Shown here in pieces: positions 1 through 8,639 of a stretch of 25,075 nucleotides of DNA. Each line of letters begins with the position of its first letter. Position 1 is the first letter of the stretch. This stretch comes from Leucogyrophana mollusca (Eukaryota > Basidiomycota > Agaricomycetes > Boletales). Made by a program: the position numbers and the translations under genes. Below the pieces are notes generated by a model. That model was not told the DNA's origin. It searched no databases and worked only from the letters and a program-made list of their open reading frames with translations. The stretch is from assembly GCA_021014945.1 (NCBI GenBank), contig MU266662.1:1-25075 (forward strand), written 5' to 3'.

Positions 1-669
1 TCCAGGCTTACGCGACTCCTACAAGATTCCCTTGGAGGTAATGCGCACACCCTCATGATTGCCTGTGTCAGCCCGACCGAGTGGAGCGTCGGTGAGACTG
101 TCAACACGCTCAAATACGCGAATCGCGCAAGGAATATCAAGAACCACGCGATCCTGAACGAAAAGGAAGACGGGTGGGACGATGTCAAATGGTTGCAGGG
201 TTATGTCACGCAGCTGAGGAAGGAAATGAAGCAACTCAAAGAGGGAGGCCCGATCGTCGCCTCCGGATCTAAATCTATTTCCACCCCCATCCCCAACGAA
301 CCTTCGGAAAGCGTGTCGAAGAAGATAATTGCGCAGATGACGGACCTGCAGAATAACTACGAGAACTTGAGAGAGAAGTACGTTGACCGGACGGAGGAAC
401 TTGCGAGGCTGCGGCGTGAGCTTGGCGAGCGGCGCCGGGAGTCGTCATCGGGTGGCTCCGTGGGCGGGACAGCGAAATATGAAGAAATCGTGGGACCTGT
501 GATTGAGGAATATGAGAAGACCATCAGTGCGATGGAGGCCGAGTTGAGTTTGAGCCGCGCAGCGCCCTCGGTTCTCGATGTGCGCACCCTGCTCTTGCTG
601 GCTTTCGTGAGGATAACACTCTTTCAACTTGTAGCCATCCACAGTCCAGACAATCTCTCAGTTTTGTAA
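1..669 (+). CDS. Kinesin motor, 3' fragment (5' partial, truncated)
   Basis: The frame is open from the first base and begins inside the kinesin motor domain. [13 protein letters not shown] and [13 protein letters not shown] are the classic last motifs of the motor (around the switch II/alpha4 and alpha6 region). They are followed by the [14 protein letters not shown] neck and a charged, coiled-coil-like stalk. The neck resembles kinesin-4/chromokinesin-type motors of basidiomycetes. Such proteins use ATP to move along microtubules and usually run past 1000 residues. Here the stalk looks normal to about base 560 ([13 protein letters not shown]). It then changes into an unrelated hydrophobic tail and stops at 667-669. 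Just downstream lies duplicated kinase sequence. I infer that the gene was cut by a rearrangement, so the product would lack most of its stalk and tail. The family call is firm; the subfamily is less sure. Confidence 0.8.
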   Translation, partial: SRLTRLLQDSLGGNAHTLMIACVSPTEWSVGETVNTLKYANRARNIKNHAILNEKEDGWDDVKWLQGYVTQLRKEMKQLKEGGPIVASGSKSISTPIPNEPSESVSKKIIAQMTDLQNNYENLREKYVDRTEELARLRRELGERRRESSSGGSVGGTAKYEEIVGPVIEEYEKTISAMEAELSLSRAAPSVLDVRTLLLLAFVRITLFQLVAIHSPDNLSVL

Positions 670-2935
670 CACACTCAGCAGCCCACAAATCTCTGTGTCG
701 CTAGCAGAGGCTCCAAGCGATTGGCTTCGTGCGAACAGCTCGCAGATTTTGCAAGTCCCATCAATCCATGGAAACGCGCGTGTGGAGGTCGACTTGATAT
801 ATCCAGTGAACCCGTTATTTTCTTGAAGCGGACCGATCTCTAACCGAGAATTGCAGCGTTTCTTCATGTACACTCTGGAATTGTTGGAATGTTATGCGCC
901 TAGGTGTGTCACTCATATGGCCTTAGCTTGCTGGAGTGTATTCCCGACTTACATCACTTAGCGACGTGGAGAGTTTGAAGGCGAAGTACATCGAGTGGAC
1001 CAACAACGTTGATGAAATCACCCAACTCATCAACCACGAATCCATCATGGCCACCCTGGGTCACTATCTCACTCAACACGAAATGGCGAGTTGAGAGCAA
1101 ATACTCCAAAAGGAAAATCTAATTCATACGAAACACAGGGGTTCCAACTGAACGATTCAGCAATTGTTGATAAGATCTTGAAGCTGGACGCGCTGTCCAT
1201 AGTCGCTCGGATGCTGCTGATGCTCAAGGAGCCGCAACGCCGAATGCTGCTCCTGGGTCAAAAAGGTCCGCTAGCCCAATCGCTGCTCGACCTCATCCAG
1301 AAAGTATAAGCCATATAAGAGCCTTCAACTCGTAATATGTTTATTTTCACCTGACGTTCTCGACACAGCTTCTTGATTCCTTCGATCTCGATAACGTTCG
1401 TTCGTTCTTGGTCAAAATACTAGTCGAGCTATCCAAGAGATCTGGGCTTTATCCTCAACGTCTGATCCTCCCGAACATCAATATCCGAGGCGATCAAGTC
1501 GATGGCGGAACCTTTGGAGACGTCTGGAAAGGCGATCTCGATGGACGCGCTGTCGCTGTCAAGAAAATGCGAGTTTTTGGCTCCCGTGATGTCCAGGCAC
1601 TAATGAAGGCTTGCCGCATTTAATCACTTGCTTCGCCCTGATTGACTTTGATGTCACAGGCATACTCAAAAGAAGCGGTTCTGTGGGCTCAGTTCTCCAG
1701 CCCATATGTGTTACCATTCTGTGGCGTGCACTGTACGAATGAGTCCTCCCCTCGAGCGTGCCTCGTATCACCATGGATGGATAACGGAAGCCTTCCTCAA
1801 TACCTTCAAGAAAACCCAAAAGCGAGTCGACTACAGCTGGTTCGTGGGTCGGCTGTGCCGTTAGCATGACACTGTAATGATCTATGTGGCAGATGTTAGA
1901 CATCGCGCTTGGGCTTGAATATCTCCACTCGTTCTCCCCCCCGGTGATCCACGGTGACTTGAAAGGTGTATGTGGACTCCGAGCATGACCAGCCCACTGT
2001 TACTGATACACACTTACAGGTAAACATTCTCATTACATCAGGCCTCAGGGCTTGTATTGCCGACTTTGGTTTGTCAATTATAGCAGAGGACTCAAATATC
2101 CACTTCACTGTGACTGCCACTTCAAATGGACAAGGATCCACCCCGTGGATGGCCCCCGAGTTGTTCGACCACATCAACCCTGAACGGAGACAGAAGAGTT
2201 GTGCTAGTGATATCTATGCGTTTGGCTGTGTGGGCTATGAGGTCGCGTTCAACTTCATTCCATTCATTTTTTGCTGTCGCTCACGCCGTCACTGTACCAG
2301 ATTTATGCTGGTCGGCCGCCATTCTCCGAGTTTCCCCCAATGATGGCTATCATGCGAAATCTCAAGCTACTTCGACCAGCCTGCACCGAGCTCGATGATG
2401 CGATCTGGGAGTTGATCGAGAAATGCCGGGAAACGGACCCGGCGTCTCGTCCCAACGCGAGCGAAGTTGTGCAGCGGCTGCGCCGTCACCCAGATACCTG
2501 CGACTACGAGCTGGCGCCTGTGTCCATCTGAAATCAGGAGAAAGGCGCTACTTGATGACTCATTTTGCGTTTGTTTTCGCGGTGTTGTACGCGTTACTAG
2601 TCTCGATACCTACACAATCTACACACCTTCATACACTTGATTTATGACTTACACACTGACATCCGTGTCCTATACGCCCTACCCGCTCGCCTCCAGCTCA
2701 CCCCGAGTGATGCAGACACCACCTACCTGTATCCAAATGTTAGAACCCCACCCCCAAGAATATACTCTCCCGCTGAATGGACGTCACAAGCAGCGTGTGT
2801 ACGTTCTGCGATGCATTCGTGAATCCCATTGTCCTAAACATACACGCATAAGTCTCGCTAGAGGCCCCGCTATGATAAGCTGGGACCCATACACGCGCTC
2901 AAATCACTGTCTCTCCTTCAGACGAGCCGCCGACA
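650..2935 (+). repeat. Segmental duplication, copy A (partner 6130-8580)
   Basis: Similarity to 6130-8580 begins about 25 nt before the shared acceptor and covers the whole kinase. It continues through the 3' flank, where both copies carry GTCCTATACGCCCTACCCGC, CACCCCGAGTGAT and AGAGGCCCCGC. Copy B carries about 175 nt extra (8105-8280) that copy A lacks. Introns as well as exons are shared, so this is DNA duplication, not retrocopying. Confidence 0.8.
679..2531 (+). pseudogene. TKL-type protein kinase, copy A (inactivated)
   Basis: This is a paralogue of the kinase at 6158-8039, with the same exon order: 679-903, 962-1089, 1161-1303, 1369-1602, 1660-1839, 1893-1967, 2020-2241 and 2301-2531. 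The kinase motifs are readable: glycine loop GGTFGDV, VAVKK (beta3 lysine), HGDLKG (catalytic loop), DFGLS, PWMAPE, and the closing SRPNASEVVQRL. Two lesions separate it from copy B. The first is an in-frame TGA at 824-826 where copy B has TGG. The second is at 1603-1604, where the donor of the intron ending at 1659 reads AT instead of GT, so the splice that joins the beta3 exon to the alphaC exon (KEAVLW) is lost. The other introns keep good ends and match copy B in length within 1 nt. No start codon is visible; the first exon begins at a CACTCAG acceptor shared with copy B. It is most likely a recent pseudogene. Confidence 0.8.
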
Positions 2936-3390
2936 GTCGTTGCGGACAAGGGCATTCTTCATACTGGATGACGCTCTCATCCGTCGTGGACTCGTAGGTT
3001 TCTTCCGCCCCGTGGGCCTCCTTGCGTCTCTATCTTTCCGGTGGGACGAGACGACGATCTTGCTGGCGAGAAGAGACCAGGGTCTGTTGGTGGGAAGTTC
3101 GAACGCCCGAGTCGATATTGCCATCGAGCTGACGCCAGCTGACATCATCGCTCGAAAGTCACCGGGAATTGCGGGCGGGGCGAGATGGGTCGAGGCTACA
3201 CGCGATGGTACAATGCAGCAAGTGTACCATTGTACGTGGTCCTTACTGTACCGTTACATACACCCCACTCGACGACGTGCGTTCCAGCCATTTCCCCTAC
3301 AGCATACGACATGAATTGTGGGGAAACGGGAAGGTGCGCCGTATTGGTGAGAAGGAGGGATGTACTGTGTCGGCGAAGGTGCGATGCTAT
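2532..3390. other. Intergenic: duplicated kinase 3' flank, then unassigned sequence
   Basis: Bases 2532-2935 match the flank of kinase copy B. From there to 3390 I see no gene: the ORFs are short, overlap one another on both strands and carry no motif. Around 3215-3240 there are short GTAC-rich repeats (GTACCATTGTACGTGG). No terminator can be assigned with confidence. Confidence 0.45.
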
Positions 3391-3394
3391 GTGG

Positions 3395-3605
3395 GATGGG
3401 AGGAGATACTACTGGCGAGATGAGAAGAAGTAGTGGGTTGTGGAGACGGAACGTGATGAAATCCTGTGTGGGTTGCAGGGATAGCACTGTCACTCTGCTG
3501 GCAAGAGACGACGCGGCCTCGCTGATCCACCAGGACTGGGTCCGTCGGTGTGAGGAAAGGCTGTGTGTTGGAGCGGTGTCGACGAGCGCGCAGGCGTAAT
3601 GTGAT
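3395..3605 (+). repeat. Dispersed repeat Y, copy 1 (direct copy at 23504-23710)
   Basis: The sequence around CTGGCAAGAGACGACGCGGC and GGGTCCGT(C/T)GGTGTG matches 23504-23710 base for base over long stretches, in the same orientation. Both strands have open frames in both copies (for example LARDDAASLI on the plus strand), but flanking indels break these frames differently in the two copies. It is therefore treated as a non-coding or degraded repeat. The original unit is not recognised. Confidence 0.65.
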
Positions 3606-3699
3606 CCCGGAATCTGAGGTCGTCTGCACGAGCGTGCACTGTAATTAGGTTGTGTAGCGGCTTCGTTCAACCACATGCCCCCATTTAAGTTCTGTTTCC

Positions 3700-3965
3700 A
3701 TAACACCTTCCCTCATGCTATGGCATTTTGACGTCTGGGGGCGGAAACTCAATACGCTCGAGTGCAGGATCGAGTGATACGTGTGTGGGACAGGAGCATG
3801 ACGATGAGCCATGCACACGACTAAGTACCCACCGCTTCGCACCGAACGTGAGGCGTGAATCCACTTCGTCGGCGAAGACGATACTCGATTGGCGACGGCC
3901 TTGAAGAAGAGGTTTACCTTCGGAAAGCCGTACAGGGTGACGCTTGACACCAACTTCTTCGCATC
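3700..3965 (-). repeat. Dispersed repeat X, inverted copy of about 23150-23460
   Basis: The reverse complement of this stretch matches 23150-23460: TTCAAGGCCGTCGCCAATC pairs with TCAAGGCCGCCGCCAATC, ATCGTCTTCGCCGACG with ATCGTCTTCGTCGGCG, and CGATCCTGCACTCGA is shared. Repeat Y lies beside X at both sites, but X is flipped here, so the pair has been rearranged. The minus-strand frame at 3645-3953 (KVNLFFKAVANRV) and the related reading near 23200 (ENIFVKAAANQTF) suggest that X may hold a remnant of a coding exon. No family is recognised. Confidence 0.6.
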
Positions 3966-4270
3966 AATGTGCTACATGCAGGTATGAAATGACTCCAGTG
4001 AGCACTGGGGTACTACTGTTGATGATGCCATAGTGTCCCGGGGTCCACTAAAAGCTGGACATCACGGGGGTCAGTACGCTGACCGACTGCGGCATTGGGA
4101 GACGAACAAAGTTGGGGGGAGAGAATGGTACATGTGTAGCATCACCTTAGCCGCGCTGCTGTCTTTGTCGAAGTTCGGCATCACCTTCCAAGAGGAAGCC
4201 TGCAGCGCCTTAAGGCATGACTTGCGTTGGCGGGGTGCCGGGACGTTGGGTTGAGCGGAATGGGAAGGGC
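3966..4270. other. Intergenic, no gene recognised
   Basis: Only short ORFs without motifs are present on either strand. From about 4270 the sequence becomes similar to the upstream regions at 12120 and 21090 and belongs to the duplicated promoter module. Confidence 0.4.
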
Positions 4271-4274
4271 TGGG

Positions 4275-4541
4275 ATGTGGGAAAGAATGTGGAGGGCGGT
4301 GTATGTGCTGTTGATGAAATTGATGCACCCATGTCCTAAGCCTGTGTATTCTAAAAACATCAAGCGCTCCCCGAAGGCATGAGGCACCGAACATTACACA
4401 GCATGCTCACAGCATATACAGAGGGCATAAGAGGGGGCTCACCTCGAAGTAGTGTGTGTGTCCCGCACCTCATCATCATCCCTCAACGTTGCCTTGAACA
4501 TCTTCACTAACCCCCATCCATCACTCCCGTCTCCTCGCGCC
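4275..4541 (+). promoter_or_regulatory. Promoter and 5' leader module, copy 1 (TATACA at 4415-4420)
   Basis: The module contains GGCGGTGTATGTGCTG, GTCCTAAGC and CATGCTCACAGCATATACAGAGG, followed by a C/T-rich leader (GTCCCGCACCTC, CATCTTCACTAACC, GTCTCCTCGCGCC) that runs to the WD40 start codon. Nearly the same order occurs at 12131-12400, with a perfect TATATA, and a third, 3'-truncated copy lies at 21095-21235. The TATA element sits about 120 nt before the ATG, which suits a fungal core promoter with a leader of about 90 nt. Conservation between copies with different downstream genes marks this as the shared regulatory part. Confidence 0.6.
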
Positions 4542-5631
4542 ATGTCGATGTCATCGAACCCCATCGAGTCTTCAGCCATGCATTGGGCGAGGATTTTCGA
4601 GGGGCACACCGATTGGGTCCAGTCCGTTGCGTATTTCCCGGACGGACGACACATTGCGAGCGCATCCGACGACAAGACCGTCATCATTTGGGACGTCGAT
4701 AGCGGGAGGCAAGATAAGCAACCGCTTCGGCACGATTCCGGCGTCATGTGGATAGCCATATCTCCAGATGGTAGGAGAATTGCGAGTGGAACGAAGCAGG
4801 GCGGGCTGGTCATTTGGGATTCACTGACGCGGGAAGTGGTTCATGAGATCGAGGGACATGGTGTTTGGAAGCTGGCCTATTCCCCAGATGGACGCTGGAT
4901 CGCAACTGTGCCAATGGCTATTAATGAGAGGGCGGTACGGTTATGGGACGCAAACACTGGCAGACCTGGCAGAGAGCCGCTGAAATGCGATGGCAATGTC
5001 TACTTTGTGGCATTCTCGCCGGATGGGTCACAGATTGTTGTTGGGTTAGAATATGGATATTTCCAGGTGATCAATATCTCGACTGGCGAGAGTGTTGTCG
5101 GTCCCATCAAAGGCCACACGCATTCTGTGTCGTCGGTTGTGTATTCACCGGATGGACGTTTCCTTGTCACTGCGACATTGAATCAAGATATCCGGGTGTG
5201 GTGTTCGAAAACGGGAGTAGAAGTCGGGAAGCCAATGAGGCACAAGGGTGATATCCGGTGCATTTCGATTAGCGCTGATGGACGAAGAATTGCGAGCGGC
5301 GGAGGACGGCATGTCCGGGTTTGGGATTTAGAGACACGGCTGCAGGTTGGACATTCACCTGACGCGCATTACTATTCGGCACATTCAGTGGCATTCTCCC
5401 CCAATGGCCGATATATCGTCGGCGGCGGCAGAAAGCGCGACGTGTTCTTATTCGACACGGAATGCTCAGTGAGTATCTTCATTCTGCTTCAATTCTGCTT
5501 TCAAATCTCCAGTCATCAGTCTTCCCCGCCTCCCGCTAGTGACCAAAACCCACCTGTAGGCATTTTCCGCCTGTATGCGCCCTTCTACCCTTGCAACCCA
5601 GCCCAGACCCGAGATCGCGCACGTTCAGTGA
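4542..5631 (+). CDS. WD40 repeat (seven-bladed propeller) protein
   Basis: The start ATG at 4542 is preceded by GCGCC and lies about 120 nt after a TATA element. The first exon (4542-5468, 309 codons) holds seven WD40 repeats. Each has an FSPDG-like strand (FPDG, SPDG, SADG, SPNG) and ends in WD, VRLWD, IRVW or VRVWD. The first repeat has GH at residues 21-22 and WD at 50-51. Seven repeats make one complete beta-propeller, normally a scaffold for protein-protein contacts; the partner is unknown. After CGGAATGCTCA a GTGAGT donor opens. With the acceptor CACCTGTAG (intron 5469-5559) a short second exon adds 23 codons and stops at 5629-5631. With the acceptor CATCAG (intron 5469-5519, 51 nt) the frame instead stays open into the ELL-like segment and kinase B. 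The propeller is certain; the 3' end is not. Confidence 0.75.
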
Positions 5632-6157
5632 CGTCCTCCAACGGCGGCGTAGTGTATGCCCCTACCCCCATCGACCCCGGGCTCCTCGGACCGCTTCACG
5701 TTATGAGCCCCCCCGAGGTCGAAGACTCATGCGGCTCCTCGTTTGACTTGATACCCGATGTGAGTTCACTCTTCTGTTATTCCTCTCGACGAAAAAAACT
5801 CAACTTCATTTGTGAATTAGCCTCCCGTGGTGCTCGAGCCAGGAAACCAGCGCCCAAACCAGAAGCGGCCCCACAGCGCCGAGTCGATCCACCGGCGCCT
5901 CGTAAGTTTCCGTCAAGATCTTCTGCGTGGTATCCTCTCATTTGTGTGCCCTTTAAGCGACTTACCGAACCTCAGCGGGATCCTCCACATCACCAAGAAA
6001 CATCGACTGTTCAGCCCGCCACGTCCAGTGGTAAATCCCCACGCAAGCCCGAGGTTCGTGCACGCCGGCAACATATCCAGCATCGCCAATCTCGCGTCTC
6101 AGCGGACCTCCTGGACAGCCACCATCAAGCAATCTCCCGTTTTTGTAGCGCACTCAG
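5605..6157 (+). pseudogene. ELL-like gene middle segment joined behind the WD40 gene
   Basis: This stretch is homologous to about 12972-13330 of the ELL-like gene. RDRARSVTSS here matches RDRACSVTSS there, GSSFDLIPD matches GSSFDSILD, and the Pro/Lys-rich exon PPVVLEPGNQRPNQKRP matches LPAVGEPGKRRPQKKQP. The introns also correspond: 5760-5820 (GTGAGT...AATTAG) pairs with 13169-13236, and a second intron lies at 5902-5975 (GTAAGT...CTCAG). Removing both takes out 135 nt and keeps the reading frame, which then runs on without a stop into the first exon of kinase B. The N-terminal ELL domain present in the other copy is missing here, with WD40 sequence in its place. It may be a dead gene fragment or the linker of a real WD40-kinase fusion. 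Confidence 0.55.
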
Positions 6158-8580
6158 CAACCCACAATTCTCTGTGTCGCTAGCGGAGGCTCCAAATGAT
6201 TGGCTTCGTGCGAATAGTTCGCAGATTTTGCAAGTTCCATCAATCCACGGAAAAGAGCGTGTGGAGGTCGATTTGATATATCCAGTGAACCAGCTATTTT
6301 CTTGGAGTGGACCGATCTCTAACCGAGAATTGCAGCGTTTCTTCGTGTACAATTTGGAGTTGTTGGAATGTTGTGTACCCAGGTGGGTCACTCGTTCGGT
6401 CTTAGCTTGCTGGACTGTATTCCCGATCTATATCACGTTAGCGAGGTGGAGAGTCTGAAGGAGAAATACATCGAGTGGACCAACAACGTTGATGAAATCA
6501 CCCAACTCATAAACCACGAATCCACCGTGAACACCCTGGGTCGCTGTCTCGCTCAACACAAAACGGCGAGTTGAGAGCAAATACTCCGAAAGGAAAATCT
6601 AATTCATATGAAACACAGGGATTCCAACTGAACGATCCAGAAATCGTTGGTAAGATCTTGAAGCTGGATGTGCTGTGCATAGTCGCTCGGATACTCGCAA
6701 TGTGTGGAGACCCACAACGCCGAAGGATGCTACCCGGTCAAACAGGTCCGCAAGCCCAATCGCTGCTTGACCTCATCCAGAAGGTACATGCCATATGGGT
6801 GCCTTTATCTTGTAACATATTTATTTTCTGCCGATACTCTCCACACAGATCCTCGATTCCTTTGATCTGGGCAACGTTCGTTCGTCCTTGGTCGAAATAT
6901 TGGTCGAGCTATCCAAGAGGTCTGGCCTTTATCCTCAGCGTCTGATCCTCCCCCACATCGATATCCGAGGCGCTCAAGTCGCTGGCGGAACCTTTGGAGA
7001 CGTCTGGAAGGGCGTTCTCGACGGATGTGCCGTCGCTGTCAAGAAGATGCGAGTTTTCGATTCCCCTGATGTCGAGGCATTAGTGAAGGCTCGTCGCATT
7101 TAATATCTTGCTTCGCCCAGCTTTACCTTGCTGTCACAGGCATACTCGAAAGAAGCGGTCCTGTGGGCTCAGCTCTCCAGCCCATATGTGTTACCATTCT
7201 GTGGCGTGTACTGCCCAGATGAGCCCTGTCCTCGAGCGTGCCTCGTATCACCATGGATGGATAACGGAAACCTTTTTCGATACCTTAAAGAAAACCCGAA
7301 GACGAATCGACTACAGTTGGTTCGTGAGTCGGCTGTGCTTTTGGCACGGTGCTGTAATGACATATATGGCAGATGCTAGACGTCGCGCTTGGGCTCGAAT
7401 ATCTCCACTCCTTCTTCCCCCCGATGATTCATGGTGACCTGAAAGGCGTATGTGATCTCCGAGCATGTCCAGTCCACTATCACTGATCCACGCTTACAGG
7501 TAAACATTCTCATCACGTCAGATCTGAGGGCTTGTATTGCCGACTTTGGCTTGTCCATTATCGCGCAGGACTCGAATATCCACTTCACTGTGACCGTCAC
7601 TACAAATGGACAAGGTTCCCTCCCGTGGATGGCCCCCGAGTTGTTCGACATTGTCAACCCTGAACAGAGACGGAAGAGTTGTGCTAGTGATATCTACGCG
7701 TTTGGCTGTGTGGGTTATGAGGTCGCGTTCAAATCCATTCCATTCATTTTTTCGCTGTCGCTCACGTTGTGCCTGTGCCAGATTTATGCTGGGTCGCCGC
7801 CATTCTCCGAGCATATTTCTCCACTGCTGGCTATCATCCGAAATCTCCCACTACTCCGACCAGCCTGCACCGAGCTCGATGATGCGATCTGGGAATTGAT
7901 CGAGAAATGCCGGGACATGAATCCGGCGTCTCGTCCTAGCGCGAGCGAGGTTGTGCGGCAGCTGCGCTGTCACCCAGGTACCCGCGATTACGAGCTTGCG
8001 CCCCTGTCCGTCTGGCATCAGAAGAAAGGCGCTACTTGATATTTTATTCTACGTTTATTCTGGCGGTACTCTACGTGTTACTGATCTCGATACCTACATG
8101 ATATACGCCCCTTCGAGCTCTGCCCTCGCGCTCTACTACGGCCATATGTATCATCAATGCTCGTGCATTATTGGCAGTGTCTGTGCAAGAACATGAACAA
8201 CCACAAGTGGGGCGAGAGACAAGTGGATTGCATCAGGTACAGAGCTAGTTTTGTCTTCACGTCGTACGGGGGTCTTCTGCATACATACACTTATTCATTA
8301 CTTATGCACTGACATCAGTGTCCTATACGCCCTACCCGCTCGCCTCCTGCTCACCCCGAGTGATACGGACTCTCACCCACCTCTATCCAAATGCTAGAAC
8401 CCCCACCACCGATCGCCGAATGGACATCGCAAGCAGCACGTTTAAGTTCTACGATACATTCGTGAAACCCATGGTCCTACAAATACACGCATAACCCTCG
8501 CCAGAGGCCCCGCCATGATGAGCTGGCCCCCATATACAGACTCAAATTACTTACCCCCACTGTCCTTCCGTCAGACGGGG
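6130..8580 (+). repeat. Segmental duplication, copy B (partner 650-2935)
   Basis: This is the second copy of the kinase unit, including introns and 3' flank. It has an extra segment at about 8105-8280 in the 3' flank that copy A lacks; this holds no ORF or terminal repeat that I can recognise. From 8040 to 8628 there is no gene, only this flank. Confidence 0.8.
6158..8039 (+). CDS. TKL-type protein kinase, copy B (eight exons, intact)
   Basis: Exons 6158-6382, 6442-6569, 6641-6783, 6849-7082, 7140-7319, 7373-7447, 7500-7721 and 7782-8039 join in frame to about 487 codons. An N-terminal helical region, possibly regulatory, comes first (ANSSQILQVPS, KYIEWTNNVDEITQL, QSLLDLIQK, LSKRSGLYP). The kinase domain follows: GGTFGDV glycine loop, VAVKK lysine, KEAVLW alphaC glutamate, HGDLKGVNIL catalytic loop, DFGLS magnesium motif, PWMAPE, DIYAFGCVGYE and SRPSASEVV. 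HGDLK in place of HRDLK is common in this Agaricomycete family. The product should phosphorylate Ser/Thr or Tyr in the cytosol; the substrate is unknown. The 71-nt intron 6570-6640 removes a stop seen at 6572-6574 in the unspliced frame. The donors at 7320 (GTTCGT) and 7722 (GTCGCG) are weak but conserved. No own start codon is visible: the frame continues upstream into the ELL-like and WD40 sequence. Confidence 0.75.
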
Positions 8581-8639
8581 CGTCGTGGACACATCAGATC
8601 AGATCCTGGCATTCTTCATGCTGTTGATCGGGTCTAGTC

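Noticed and set aside
3254..3706. 150-codon minus-strand frame over repeat Y
   Set aside because: It has no start context or motifs, and the matching frame in the second copy (23459-23854) is shifted by indels. It is better explained as repeat sequence.
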